Positions 38,680 through 50,845 of a stretch of DNA of 64,000 nucleotides are shown here, in pieces. The stretch covers positions 62,001 through 126,000 of the forward strand of contig JAPFBL010000380.1 of assembly GCA_026182355.1 (NCBI GenBank). Reading direction: 5' to 3'. The DNA comes from Hermatobates lingyangjiaoensis. Lineage: Eukaryota > Arthropoda > Insecta > Hemiptera > Hermatobatidae. The notes under the pieces were generated by a model, which saw nothing but the letters and a program-made list of their open reading frames with translations, ran no database searches and was not told the DNA's origin. Position 1 is the first letter of the stretch, and every line of letters starts with the position of its first letter. The position numbers were made by a program, and so were the translations under genes.

Positions 38680-39640
38680 CATTTGATTTTCATTAATGAC
38701 TACCGAAAAAGAATAACAATATTTGTTAATCTTTCATTTTAGGTACGTAAAAACAAATATGATTTACCAGTCTCCTATCTACTGATTCCAATACACTGAT
38801 AAATATGTTATCAAAAATCCTGGATAATTTAACAGTTATATGAAAATATATTAATATTGAATAAAAAAAATCATTAATCTAGACATGTCATTTTACTACA
38901 ACTACTACTTAATTTTAAATATCATGTCAGTATTTCAAAGGACAGAGCTAGAAATAATTTTTTTTTAGAAAAAAAAAATAAAAACATGTTTCATAAATAA
39001 AACGTTATTTATAAACCAAAAATATTATTGTTTATTCATAAAGATTATATTTAGGATATATTCGCTTATTTAATGATTATATTTATCAAACAATTTTTTT
39101 TTTTAATTTCGATACCTAAAATGAAAGATTTCCCAGTAACCTAACCAATTTAAACTACCTACTAATTTTTTTAAAAAAATGTATAGTGAACTTAAATATT
39201 ATCATAATTTCTATTCTTTAAATAATTAAGAAAGTTTATTTAACCTCTTTTCTGGTTCACACGTTTTTTATTTATAATTATTTTGTTATTTCACTGACTA
39301 TTATCGTTTCTGATGATATCATCTTTACTAACTGCTAAAGGTATTACAAGTTTCGAATAGCCCGTTATCAATATGTCTATAAATTCTTTACTCTTCTGAT
39401 GATTATTTTACTTAACCTCGTCTATAAAGTAAAGTTTATTGCTTTATCATATATATTCTTCATACATTATACTTTAGTAACCCAAACACTAACTTTATTT
39501 TATTGTTTTAATCTTTTAATTTTTTAACGATTCATTACAAACTAATATTATTCAATCTTTAAATATGTAAATTAATTTATTGATCCAGATATCATTTTAA
39601 CAAATGATCCAGTTATAATTTGAACAAATGACCGATCCTG
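38680..39640. other. Intergenic DNA, nothing recognised
   Basis: Very AT-rich stretch after the PARG-like gene. No ORF, SINE or terminal repeats are seen. Confidence 0.45.
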
Positions 39641-39649
39641 ATAAAAATG

Positions 39650-40030
39650 TATTTATATATATATATACAGATTCAATAATATATCGAACTAGAATTTAAA
39701 AGACATAGAATAGGAAACACTGAACTCTCTATATTCGGGGTTCGGTCATTTCCAGGATAAAAAATAAACTCTCGTTGCCAACGTAAATAATCGATATAAT
39801 TATTTATAAATACCTTATATCATAGGCAGAAGTAATAATATTTTTAACTAAGAAATATGAAATTTACATTAGTGTTAAAGGAACAACAATGTTAGCCGGA
39901 CAAAACGGTCATATCGGTCCAACCGTACCGACAGTCTAGTCGAGGTTGTTGGATTCCGGCTAACATCGTTGTTACGGTTTAAAAATGTAACTTTCATTTT
40001 CTTAGTTAAAATTCTTACTTCTGCCTTGAT
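39650..40030. repeat. Family G fragment and a foldback
   Basis: 39665-39800 matches 30890-31000 (CAATAATATATCGA, GGGGTTCGGTCA). 39820-40025 is an inverted repeat with AACTAAGAAATATGAAA / TTTCATTTTCTTAGTT and GTTAGCCGGA / TCCGGCTAAC arms around about 60 bp. Confidence 0.6.
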
Positions 40031-40369
40031 CATTACAAGGTTTTAAATATAAACAACGTTGCAACATATATATATAAACAAATAAAATGAAATTATAGAA
40101 ACTCACATCTAGTCGTTCAACCACCATGATGGAAGCAATGGGAAAAATAGTAGTAAGTCTTGTGTGATTCTTATGAGTTCCAACTGTAACCGTCATGTTA
40201 GTTCAGTTGGGATTCGTTTCATTGACATTAGATCACTTGTAACTTCTCAAATTTGTTTCATTTGAATGGTTATATATTATATCCATCCATTTACATCAAG
40301 ATCGTTATTTCTGCATCACTACTTATTCATATATATATAGATTAACCCGGTATTTCACTATTGAATACG

Positions 40370-40580
40370 TGAAACTATACAATCAGGATCGATCAAGACC
40401 ATATAAGTAAATGGAATACAATGAACGAAAGGAATCTTTAAGTAACACGGATATATGTTATCTAATGTTTAATTCTCAACGATTTAGACCGCTTGTTATG
40501 GTTGAAAGATCATATCTTGTTCATTGGACCCATTTACTTGAAATATGTGGTTTGCGAACATTGATATATAGTTTACTACT
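40370..40580. repeat. Degenerate foldback family A
   Basis: Keeps AGACCGCTTGTTATGGTTGA and AAGATC..ATCTTGTTC, with ATACGTGAAAC at the edge, so it is an old copy of the 594 family. The hammerhead-like CTGACGA has become TCAACGA. Confidence 0.6.
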
Positions 40581-41084
40581 AGATATATATGAATAGCCAG
40601 GAGGTCAGATCTGTTAAAAAGTTCAATGCAGAAACTGCGATCATTAATAGAAATATGCTTGAGAGAAGATCCTGCTAGACCAATCATAGTATACCACTGA
40701 TAGTGATGAGGATCGAATTAGACAATCAGGAGCTAGACTGAGAAACAGTTGAAGTCCTTTAGACCAATCATAGTTACCACAAAGTGATGAGGAAGGAATT
40801 AGACAAAACAGAGAGATAAATTGAAGATTTTTTTATGGAACACATTAACAATCGTCAAGTAATTAAGTCTTTTATTTTCTTTATTTTTTTTTATATTTCC
40901 AGCCTTAACTATTCAAATAATTTCTTCCAAAAATTTTTCAGACTTGAGAGACAATATTGTTGGCTATTTTAATTTTATTTAATTGTAATATATGTATTTC
41001 TATACTGTAGATAAATGTAATTGTAGGTTAAGAAAAATAAAAGCTATAAAGGAAAGCAAACCTTTGTGGCTGAAGTCAAGGAGG

Positions 41085-41305
41085 TGTGAATGATGAAGTT
41101 TCGTCTTTACTACATAAACATCTTCAGGAGTGGTCAACTGTTTTAATCTATACGAAATTTATTGTGTAGATATTATATTTATATATACACACGAGTTCAA
41201 AATTCAAGAAGAGTAACACACAGAGTAAGGAAACACACTTACAGACTCTTCTTGAATTTTGAACTCGTATTGTGTTTCGTGGATCGTGTTTCGTTTTATT
41301 AAGTG

Positions 41306-41320
<15 letters not shown>
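41085..41320. repeat. Penelope-like fragments
   Basis: On the reverse strand near 41105-41138: CTGAAGA, T, a long hairpin, then GAAACTTCATC. This is followed by family C sequence at 41185-41310 (GAGTTCAAAATTCAAGAAGA in both orientations) and (AT)n. Confidence 0.55.
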
Positions 41321-41339
<19 letters not shown>

Positions 41340-41343
<4 letters not shown>

Positions 41344-41815
41344 CAATATAGAAATAGAAACATAGAGAAATCAAAAGAACACACTTACAGTCTCTGATTT
41401 TCGGTTTGAACCGTCTTCAGGAGAGATAAGAGAGGGAAACCAAGCGCACTGGTTCAGAGACGGTTGGAGACCTTTACAATGGAAGGTTATAAGAAAAATA
41501 GAAGAAATTAACGAAAAACTTAACCATGCAGAATGTGTTATAAGTTTTAATCAAAGATATATATATATCAGAATACATGAAGTTTAAACCACAATGGAAA
41601 AAGGAAAACAATAGATAAAATGCTCTGAGGCCTTTCAATGGTATGTCATCAGAGAGGAAACAAACTAAAAACTGTTCAGTTTAGGAAGTATGTCATCTCT
41701 GATGATATACATTGAAAGGCCTCAGAGCATTTTTTCTATTGTTTCCCTTTTTCAATTGTGGTTTAAACTTCAGTGATTGCATTACGTGTTTATTTATTCT
41801 AATTTTTCTGGATAT
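41340..41815. repeat. Two Penelope-like foldbacks
   Basis: 41340-41500 has TTGAACCGTCTTCAGGAG facing AGAGACGGTTGGAGACC. 41560-41810 is a foldback with GAAGTTTAAACCACAATGG arms and the core CTGATGATATACATTGAAAG. The second resembles family A in layout (..AAACCACAAT..). Confidence 0.65.
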
Positions 41816-42780
41816 CAGAATACATTTAACTTACGACTGATTAGGATCGTTACTCGGTCTAAACATCCAGCCCTTTTCAAAATTTTTTTACTTTGGTTTA
41901 CAATTCGAAATTATATTTTGCATCTAAATATTTCCTCGCACTTGTGAGGAAATCAGCATACTTTTAAACCGAAAGCAAGTTTTTTTTTTATGTAATTGTT
42001 TCATGGTTTGGCTGTTTTATTTTGTAATATAATTAATATTAAATTCGATAGCTTACCAAATTTATTTTCCTACTAAATAAATAAATACTGTCGTATATTT
42101 ATCTGTTTGATTAGAAAATATATCTCGATTGATAACACAGGTACAAGAACTTTTGTGCTCTGAACTTTTAATACCTCTGAAGATGTATTCAAGCTTAAAA
42201 GGAAATTTTATTATTCACACCTTTAAGATATAACCATAACGTGATCATTAATAACTTTAATTGAAAGCTAATAAAATCAGGTTGTATAAAGAAATATTGT
42301 TAAAAAAAAATGAAACATTTTATTGTCCTTGTTATTTATTATAAATCGTGAAATCGGATTAGCAAACCAAAACAGTATTACTATCGCCTTTAGAAGAAAC
42401 CTTGTTCTGAAATCTTTGAAAGATATTACAAAAAAAGAAGAAAATCCTTCAATTACAAGGTTATTTAAATTGTAAAATACAATATAATGCTAAGTCTTTT
42501 TATTGGTGCATGCTTTCAAGTTATGTAAGTTAAGACATATCGCCTTGAAAGAGCTGCTTATTTGTGTAAATTTTACCATTTCCTTTAGTCAGACTGATTC
42601 AAAAAGGCCTATAATGTTTGTGTAACTTCTTGTAAACAATGTTCGGCTTAATGTTAATCTTTATTAGCTCTTTTTAATATTTCCGTATTGCCAATAATAA
42701 ATAGTTAGTTGACAAGTATGTTTAAAATTAGATTTTTTTTATTTCAATGGGCTATAATATTAAGTAACTTGTACAGATTA
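41816..42780. other. Intergenic DNA, nothing recognised
   Basis: AT-rich. No ORF with recognisable content and no repeat boundaries. Confidence 0.4.
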
Positions 42781-42784
42781 TATA

Positions 42785-43090
42785 TATATATATATACCAC
42801 AATTAAAAGAAACGGTCCAGCGGACTTTTTTAAAATAAAATAAATTCAAAACGAAGGAAACACTCAGAAAGACACAGACATAACTCACATCGATATTTCG
42901 ACCATCGTCGTCATTAGGAGGTGTGAAGAGCGAAGAGTCCCGCAGGAAGACTAAAGGGAGTCGCTGCCCTGTCTTCCTGCGGGACTCTTCGCTCTTCACA
43001 CCTCCTGATGACGACGATGGTCGAAATATCGATGTGAGTTATGTCTGTGTCTTTCAGTGTGTTTCCTTCGTTTTGAATTTATTTTATTTA
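42785..43090. repeat. Foldback family D, second copy
   Basis: Inverted arms as at 17435. The + core is at 43005-43026: CTGATGA, C, GAC-GATG-GTC, GAAA. Flanked by (AT)n. Confidence 0.85.
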
Positions 43091-43094
43091 TATA

Positions 43095-43315
43095 TATATA
43101 AACGAGTTCAAAATTCAAGAAGAGTTAACACACAGAGTAAGGAAACACACTGACAGACTCAAATTTTCGGGTAATCCGTCTTCAGGAGAAAAGAGAAAGG
43201 GAGACACCGATTACCTGAAAAATTGAGTCTGTAAGTGTGTTTCCTTACTTTGTGTGTTACTCTTCTTGAATTTTGAACTCGTATTGTGTCCAGTTTGGAC
43301 CATGTTTCGTTTAAT
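43095..43315. repeat. Foldback family C, second copy
   Basis: Arms GAGTTCAAAATTCAAGAAGA and its inverse, with TCTTCAGGAGAAAAGAGAAA in the left arm. The centre has collapsed, so the right core is partly deleted. Confidence 0.7.
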
Positions 43316-43334
43316 TAACTGAAATATATATATA

Positions 43335-43576
43335 TATATGGTTAAAATTTGCAGCAGCTTCTGCACTCACTAGTTTTGCGCTGGTGGCCTCAATCCTTCG
43401 GGCGATATTTCTTTCTTCTGGCTGCAGTTGCCATAACATCTGTCCTAGAGACATCATTGATATTTTTTTCCGATATTTTTTTCATAAAATTTGCTGCTGC
43501 AAATTTTAACCAAATATGTTTAAGAGAAGACCTGCTGCCAACGTATTCTAATATATACATACATATATATCATATA

Positions 43577-43614
<38 letters not shown>

Positions 43615-43625
43615 GTAATATTTGC
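43335..43625. repeat. Foldback with Penelope-type ORF start
   Basis: GGTTAAAATTTGCAGCAGC and its inverse GCTGCTGCAAATTTTAACC bound about 140 bp. Downstream, the frame ANFNQICLREDLLPTYSNI resembles the Penelope N-terminus also found at 20850 ([14 protein letters not shown]). Ends in (AT)n. Confidence 0.65.
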
Positions 43626-43730
43626 TTCTATTCATAACGCCTTCTTTTTATAGCAGTATACTAGTATAATCTGTAGTTGAGAAAAAGGTATTTTTTTATA
43701 TTGATTTCTGCTCCAGTTTACACTCTACAC

Positions 43731-44345
43731 AGGTGATGGCGAATTTATGACACGCGTGTCAGTTTTGACACGAAACCTCTTTTACAGTGACACGCATCTT
43801 TGAAAAGATAAACAATTTCATAATTAAAATTTTTTGTCTCTCATAACAGCCAAAATAGGCTAATTATTAATTCTGTAAATTATAATTAATACTTTATTTC
43901 TGAAACCAGAGGTGATGTACAGGTACAATAATATTGTGTAACAAATATACAAATTAAAGACATTTAAACATATTGTTTTAATATTGATATTAATATGAAA
44001 ATGCAAAATTTTGAAAACATGCTAAATTCTGGTTTCATAATTTTGGTTCTTGTATTTTAAATGATATTAACAAATTATTTAACATTTAAATATACCGTTT
44101 TAATACTGATATTAATACGAAATTCTAAATTCTGCAAAATTAAAATTCTAAATTTAAATTTTGGTTTCATAATTTTTGTTCTTGTATTTTAATGGCATTA
44201 AACAAATAATTTACTTACAAAAATCATAAATATTTAAATTTTTTTCTTTTCATCTTTACTTATGCTATGTGTGAAATGCCACGAAAATTATGTCTCGATT
44301 TTTCAAAATTTTGACACGCCCAAGAATTCAAAAGATTTGGCAACA
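43731..44345. mobile_element. Degraded hAT-like element
   Basis: The end CAGGTGATGGCGAATTTATG with ACACGCGTGTC is a typical hAT-type end. A possible partner lies near 44870 (TTGGCGAACTACTG), or the element may stop near 44340. An inverse copy is at 15790-16640. No transposase ORF. Confidence 0.5.
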
Positions 44346-45155
44346 CTACTCTATACCAATCAGTTTGCTAGAAAATTTAAAGGGAAAATTTATTTCAGTT
44401 TGTAATAAAATATATTCTATAATTATAATAGAATGTAGATTTTTAAAATTAGTAAGCTATAAAGATAAAAAAAAAACAATTACAACATAACAAAAAATAA
44501 AAAGTTTATGTTACTACTAAAATCAAATATTTTTATGATTTTGAAAAAAATATAAAAAATTTAAGCTTACCTTTCCCGGTAAGGTAAAATTAATAATTAA
44601 TGTTTTAATTAATATTTAAAAAATTGAACTATTTTGGTTTTTAATTTGTTAAAAAAGTACTATATTAGTTTGATACAAAATTTTAAGGACTTATATTTGT
44701 AGTTTTTGTTTTTACCGTTTAAATTTGGCAAAAATAAAGGTCATTATTTTTATTACTAAGCTAAGTAAAGATATACCCAAAATCTATTTTTTCTAAATGC
44801 TGAAATAAATAGGTTGAATGATTTTTGTTTACAACTAGATCAAATCGAGAAGACTTGGCGAACTACTGCTTTCTAGTGAGGTATGGGGCAACACATAAAT
44901 CTATATTACAAAATATTCTCTCTAGAGAAAAAATAGATTGAATCCAAGAAAGACATGAGATGCGTTATCTATGTTTTGATCGACAAATGGGTGTTCAAGC
45001 GCAGAGCCTTTGAGTAGACACTGAGAAAAGGCATAGCAGGAGGGAATCGTCGCAGATATTCAGTCTAGAGTTGATTATTTTGTGATTGGGAATGAAGTCA
45101 CTTGGTTATTATCTGAAAATAGTTCACAAGATGTAGTTAATGAGTTATTTCCATT
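44346..45155. other. Intergenic DNA, little recognised
   Basis: AT-rich until about 44830. 44880-45150 is more balanced in composition but matches no family I know. Confidence 0.35.
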
Positions 45156-45159
45156 GAGG

Positions 45160-45335
45160 TTAGGTAATATTAATCGTCATATCTCGTAAATTGGCTGGAG
45201 ATTTCGACCTGTTTTTGGGTCCTTCAGATTCCCACATCTTCAAAAGAAATGAGATACTCTTGAAGATGGAAATCAGAAGGACCCAAAACCGGTCGAGCTA
45301 TCCAGCGAATGTACGAGGTACGACGTTTAATATTA
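45160..45335. repeat. Diverged palindromic repeat family B
   Basis: The layout follows family B (..CGTCATATCTCGTAA...TACGAGGTACGACG) but the arms are different inside: GGTCCTTCAGATTCCCACAT / GAAATCAGAAGGACCC. Confidence 0.6.
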
Positions 45336-46224
45336 CAACTAATTCCAATAGTGCACAAGACTTGAAAAGGCGAATACGCTTGATCTTAGAAAGTACCAGG
45401 ACCGTGGAAGAGTTAAAATTAAAAATCCCTCTTCGACAGTGATTCCAACCATTGTATTTTCAATAAAATCCCATTATTCGTAAAACTTAAGCGATGATTT
45501 TGATCACCGAAAGGCGTTATTTCCACATTGCAATATATTGAATCATAATTATATATATAGTAAATAAAATGCGACCCTGAAGGACTATTTACGACCAAAA
45601 ATAATCAAAGTAACCAATAACAAAGAACATCAGAGTTTCAACTCACATTCGACCATAGTAGCGTAGTCTTCAAGATTAAAAGTGATATGCTGAAGAATCA
45701 ATTGAAGCCATTCACTGTCTAATTTTCAACATATTACTTCTCCTGATGACACTACCTTCATTACTCGCTATACCACATCGAATTCGTTCACTATTCTACA
45801 ACCCATCACCAATTATAAAATTAAATAATAATTTCGTAAGAAAAATGACCACTTAATACCAAAAAACTCATAATCATTATACATATAAATTTAGATTATA
45901 CCAATTGTAAAAAAAAAAACCCCTGATAGAATGTCAACTTTTATAAATTGTAAGTTAGGATTGTTTGAGTTTTTTTCCAAAGTTTGAAATATTGTTTTCG
46001 TGTTATTCGATGTCTGACTGATACTGTTCTTTTCTTTAAATCTTGTTTTGCATTTTGTTTTATTTTGAAAAGTGATAGACTACGGATGTTAGAGAAAATA
46101 TTATAGATCTTGTTATTGTTATACATAACTTTGTAATATTTCGTATTTACTATGTTATTTCAGTGTTATCGTTAATAAAATGGAGTGTTATTAAAATTGT
46201 GTTGTTATTTTCATTAATCTTTTA

Positions 46225-46445
46225 TTTTGTCATTAGTTAAGTGGTAATTATTAGCTTTGTGGCAATGTGCTCGCCTTTAGATTGGTTGGTCCGGGGTTCA
46301 ATACCCACTGTGGCCCTCGATTTATTCACGAAGAAGTGAATAAATCTGAGCACGTTGTCTCTCGGAGAGGACGTTAAGCCGTCGGTCACGAGCCTGTACT
46401 GTGTTAAAGATCCCAACTCTAAATACACTTGAGTTAGTAAAATTT
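46225..46445 (+). mobile_element. tRNA-derived SINE
   Basis: Decayed A box region (TTAGCTTTGTGGCAATGTGC), B box GGGGTTCAATACCC, GGCCCTCGATTTATTCACG, and core CTCGGAGAGGACGTTAAGCC with GTCGGTCACGAGCC. The tail is short. Confidence 0.8.
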
Positions 46446-46669
46446 ATTTTTTTCCAGATTTCAACTATATATGTGGCAGCGAAACATACTGCTGACATCA
46501 TTCATCAGTGTTGTTTTCAAAGTCCACCCTTACAAAGCTGTCACAATTAGTGCTTTTCTAGGGACAAACAATGTGGCTCATTTATTATTCTGCACCCATT
46601 TTATTAATTGTGATTGAATCACTCAACCTGTTTGATTCTACTTCTGAAGTTCTAAAATTTAAAGAATTT

Positions 46670-46860
46670 CAGTTTATTAGAGTTGTGATCTTTAAGTACC
46701 TGATATCGTACAGGCCCAAGAGCAACAGCTTTCTCCGAGTTACAGAGCTTATGAGACTTCCTATCTAGAGTCAAGATTATTTTAGACCACAAGATTCGAA
46801 CTTGCAATCTTCGAATCTTACTGGGATAATAAAGGAAAACTGTTAAAGGCTACCTCTGGC
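46670..46860 (-). mobile_element. SINE remnant (inverted, degraded)
   Basis: GTGATCTTTAAGTACCTGAT with ATCGTACAGGC corresponds to the reversed SINE core end. A B-box-like ATTCGAACTT follows at 46795. The rest has drifted. Confidence 0.4.
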
Positions 46861-47149
46861 CCTTCACTTATTAGTATGATTGAACTTTAAATTTAACCTT
46901 AATGCGACTGCTAAAAATTATCTATTTCTTATGATTGTTCATCCAGCATACTCTGACGATGGCACTGTATATAACATGTGTCAGTAATTACTTTACCTAG
47001 AGTTGAATATCATCTAAGGTATACGTGGGCAACCTTTGTTCACATGTGGGTCGAATTATGTTTTGCAAGACTGGCCAAGGGCCAGGAGTCCCAATCATAG
47101 AAATGCAATATATACTTATAATCACCAAATTGAATAAACAGTCCACACG

Positions 47150-48245
47150 GACTATAAAACTTTAAATTACACAAAACGCGACTCACGCTCCGTCCTTCAG
47201 CCAAGGAAAATCTCTCTCACTTCGTCCTCTCTTCTAGTCTCCTCCTGATGACGAACAACAATTCGAAATATTGTATTTAGTAAGTATGCATTTTATCTTT
47301 TTTCTTTGTCATGTTTTGGGTAATTTAAAGTTATATATATATATAAACTAGAATTTAAAAAAGAACACATAGAAAGGAAACCACTGAACTCACTACTATA
47401 TTTCGATGTCCTCGTCTTCAAGAAAAGAAGTGAATCGCTCCAAAGGCTGATAACGACTGACTTGGCGTTCGAACTGAAGCACTCAAACAGTGTAGCCAAC
47501 TTTCGGAGGAAAGGTAGACAGGGAAGATAAAGAAATAAAAGCCAAATAAAAATTAAAAAAGAAAACATTTAACTAAAATAAAATTAAAAGCTGATAAAAA
47601 CTTTAAAAAAAATAATATAAAAATAAAAAAAAATAAATATATATATATATAAACTAGAATTTAAAAAAGAACACATAGAAAGGAAACCACTGAACTCACT
47701 ACTATATTTCGATGTCCTCGTCTTCAGGAAAAGAAGTGAAATTTAAAAGCTTTTTCATAGGCCTACCAAAAACAGAGGAAATATAAGAAATAATACAATC
47801 ATTCAAAAATCAAACATACATAAAAGTGCAATTAGTTACAATTAAGAAATTACAATGGAAAAGATTGTATTATTTCTTATATTTCCTCTGTTTTTGTAGG
47901 TCTATGAAAAAGGTTTTAAATAAAGACCGAAACGTTGGCAATGAGAGTTTAATTTGAACCTGAAGAACTGACCGAGTCCCGATAAACTTTAGTTTTGTTT
48001 CTATTCCACGGTCGATACTTTTAACAATATTTATATATAAATATAGTTCAATATAGATAAAGAAACATAGAGAAATCAAAAGACCACACATACAGTCTCT
48101 AATTTGGTCTCCAACCGTCTCTGAACCAGTGCGCTTGGTTTCCCTCTCTCCTGAAGACGGTTCAAACCGAAAATTAGAGATTGTTTCTTTGTCTATATTG
48201 AACTATATTTGTCCGTTTTGGATCGTATTTCCGTTAATATGATTT
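47150..48245. repeat. Cluster of Penelope-like fragments
   Basis: At least five fragments. 47248-47275 has CTGATGA...TTCGAAATATTG. 47340-47470 and 47640-47740 are direct near-copies with CGATGTCCTCGTCTTCAGG. 47745-47960 is family G as an inverted repeat around about 120 bp. 48050-48215 is a foldback with GAACCGTCTTCAGG-type cores. Confidence 0.65.
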
Positions 48246-48289
48246 ATATTATTAATACGGCAATAAGATACTCTAATTATTGCCTAATT

Positions 48290-48485
48290 ACTCTAATACC
48301 TCGTAAGATGATGTTGGAGTCGTTGGAGCGCTTTCGGACGTTGTCCATCTTCAATCGCAACTAACTAACTAACTAACTCAGTTAGCTAACAGTTAGTTAG
48401 TTAGTTGCGATTGAAGATGGACAACGACCGAAAGCGCTCCAACGACTCCATCACCGTACGAGGTATGACGGTTTGCCACATTAAT
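48290..48485. repeat. Palindromic repeat family B
   Basis: Arms of about 75 bases: ACCTCGTAAGATGATG..., GAGCGCTTTCGGACGTTGTC, TTCAATCGCAAC. The centre is a (TAAC)n/(GTTA)n palindrome, unlike the copy at 16054. The right arm has CTCCATCACC in place of CTCC-AACATCATC. Confidence 0.85.
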
Positions 48486-48814
48486 AATATAAAGCATCTA
48501 AAACTGTTTCGCATCTTTCAAAAGTTTCAGTAGAGTCCTCCTTGCATACGTTTATTACCAGGAAAATTATTTTCTAAAAGCTTACGACTTTTCAAGTAAT
48601 GATTGCTGAATAACTCTTTTTTCCTAAATGCCAGATTTTTATTGTCTTTATTACCATAATTGAGGTTCTTTATATTTTGAAACATTTTTCGCAACAAACA
48701 GCAGAAGGCCGCATTTCATTGGTTCAAAAGGCCACATGCGACCTTAAGGCGGCAGGTTTCCCACGCCTGATCTATGCTCTAGTATATACAAGGGTATAGA
48801 CTTGTTAAAGGAAA

Positions 48815-49440
48815 AGTTAGATCCTCGCAGTACGAGTTTAATTCGTTTTCAGACCGAGCTCGTATTGTAATTTACTCATATTACGAACCAACTTTTCACA
48901 TTGAAATTAGTATGAAAACAAATAATCTGTTCCATCCCCTAAAAATGCCTGTTTTTAAGCTTATTTTTTAAACAGAAAAGGTGCAATTAGAAAAAATAAA
49001 CAATACTGAACATGTATATGAATAATAAAAAATGAATGCAAGAAATAATCCATTAAACTTAAAACGGAAACCATCCAGGTTTGACGTAGGCGGTCGCTCG
49101 TAACGAGCATCAGTTGGGTTTTTGACTCTGACGAAGACCGCTTGTTACGGTTGAAAGATCTTAGTCTTGTTTCCCCATTTCATATTGTGGTTTGATCATA
49201 AACAGAAATTCAGATAAGCAGTACTAGTTGGGTAAATATATAAATTAGATAAAAAAAATTATAAGCAATAGAAACTGAAAACCAACTATATTAATCAAAA
49301 ACAATGATAGAGAAAAGAAAAATAATTAAATACAATACAAAATATATATATATATACAACTAAAGTTTATACTATACGAATTTTTACGGGCTGCTCGTAC
49401 AACGAGACTCTCGTACTACGTGGTTCTACTGCATTCTACA
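48815..49440. mobile_element. pogo/Tigger-like MITE with nested family A fragment
   Basis: Left part TCGCAGTACGAGTTTAATTC with GTTTTCAGACCGAGCTCGTA; right end TCGTACTACGTGGTTCTACTG. This is the layout of MITEs ending CAGTAGAACC. The family A fragment 49100-49205 (CTGACGAAGACCGCTTGTTA) is inserted inside. Confidence 0.55.
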
Positions 49441-49589
49441 ACAAAGTAGTTACTTTTTTTTCAAAGGTGGGATTGGGGTCTGCAACAAAGCTGCACATCG
49501 GACGCTGGTTCCTCAAGACAAGGAGGTTTTGTATACCTTGATCTAATGATTCTGCATTGGTACTTCTATGTTATTCCTAACTTCAGAGT

Positions 49590-49795
49590 GGTATTTAGAG
49601 TTAGGGTATCTTTAACCAGTAACTGACATAGTATCATATTATGGTCTCGGTACCGACTGCTCGGTGTCTTTTCACATCCAGACATCGCAATTCCGAAAAC
49701 AATTGGAGTAACAAACAAAAAATCGAACCCAGATAGGAAAGCACGCAAGCCACTTGGATACCCTCTGGCCCTCAGTTCTCTTCTCGGCCTTTAGT
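49590..49795 (-). mobile_element. SINE, inverted and degraded
   Basis: TTTAGAGTTAGGGTATCTTT, TCTCGGTACCGACTG and AGCCACTTGGATACCC...GGCCCTC correspond to the SINE in reverse, with the B box (ATCGAACCC) near 49727. Confidence 0.6.
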
Positions 49796-50214
49796 TTCAA
49801 TCAGGATCTGTGATGGTCCAACGAATACCTTCGTATTCCACTCAACATAAATCTGACACTTATAAGTTAATAACAGGTCAACTGAAAATAGAACAAAACA
49901 GGTAAAGAAAAAAAAACTGAAATAATTTCTTCTAAATTTTACTCCTCAAAATATAACAGGTTTTTTATGTTTTTTTTTTTCAATTTCGATTTGATATAAG
50001 TTGATATAAGAAAAAATAACAATATCGAATAAGTAAAAAAAACTATTAATTAAGAAAACAGTCATCGAAGTGTCGAATTTGATACAACTTAATACAATGA
50101 GCACAGCCTTGTAGAGAGAATTAAATAATTTAAAAAATAAATTGTTGCTAATTGTTGTTTATACAAATTTACAGAAAAACGTTAATTACCCTATTATAAG
50201 TTTGTAAAGGAGTT

Positions 50215-50401
50215 TTATATCTTTTGTAAAAACCCAGGCGATGTACTAAATAGTAGATCAACCCTGGATGAAGTTGGTTCGCTCAATTCTGTTTCTAGAA
50301 AGTCATCATCGCTGTCTTCGTGGCTACTTGAGTGGGGAACTTCGTAGGTCACACTATCTCTCGGGTATTCACGATACAACGGCTTGACGACTGACTCTAA
50401 T
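50215..50401 (-). CDS. RRN3: RRN3 last exon (acidic C-terminus)
   Basis: Reads RLESVVKPLYREYPRDSVTY, then SSSHEDSDDDFLETELSEP, ending GFLQKI-stop. RRN3 has a matching ..IDP-Y..W.... followed by EDDDFL, a Ser/Asp-rich regulatory tail. The acceptor is TTTTGTTTTACAG. One base completes AG|A. Confidence 0.88.
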
Positions 50402-50800
50402 CTGTAAAACAAAAAAAATATATATGCTCAAACCACAATAATAAATGAAAAAAAAGAAATGGAACGTAACAAGCGGTCTCGCCAGAGTTATATACTTATT
50501 TTACAAGGTAATCAAATAGTGATCTCTATACTTATGAAATAATTCTAAAGCAATAGAATAATTATAACAATATCCTTATGTCAATGTATAAAAAAATCCA
50601 TAGTCGAAATAACTGATGTATCAATAAATTCCTCTTTGTTACTGTACATATTAAAATGTAATAAATTACCAAATAGTAGTAATAGTAGTGCTAATTGTAA
50701 AACAATCATGTTGTAGCCCTGAAGATGACATAAATATATGTCGAAACGTCGGCAAAAGGACTAGTTTAAAATCATTGGACATCAACTCTCAAAAAAATTA

Positions 50801-50845
<45 letters not shown>

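Larger units (their letters stand above)
47020..48769. mobile_element. hAT-type element packed with nested Penelope-like repeats
   Basis: Left end TATACGTGGGCAACCTTTG; right end GGCGGCAGGTTTCCCACGCCTG (inverse CAGGCGTGGGAAACCT). The 8-bp flanks are ATCTAAGG (47012-47019) and ATCTATGC (48770-48777), 6/8 alike. The interior is interrupted by Penelope-like pieces at 47150-47335, 47340-47470, 47640-47760, 47745-47960 and 48040-48240 and by palindrome B at 48290-48485. Confidence 0.6.

Noticed and set aside
45191..45442. 83-residue ORF ending TVEELKLKIPLRQ
   Set aside because: Starts inside a foldback and has no splice partner or family similarity that I can see.
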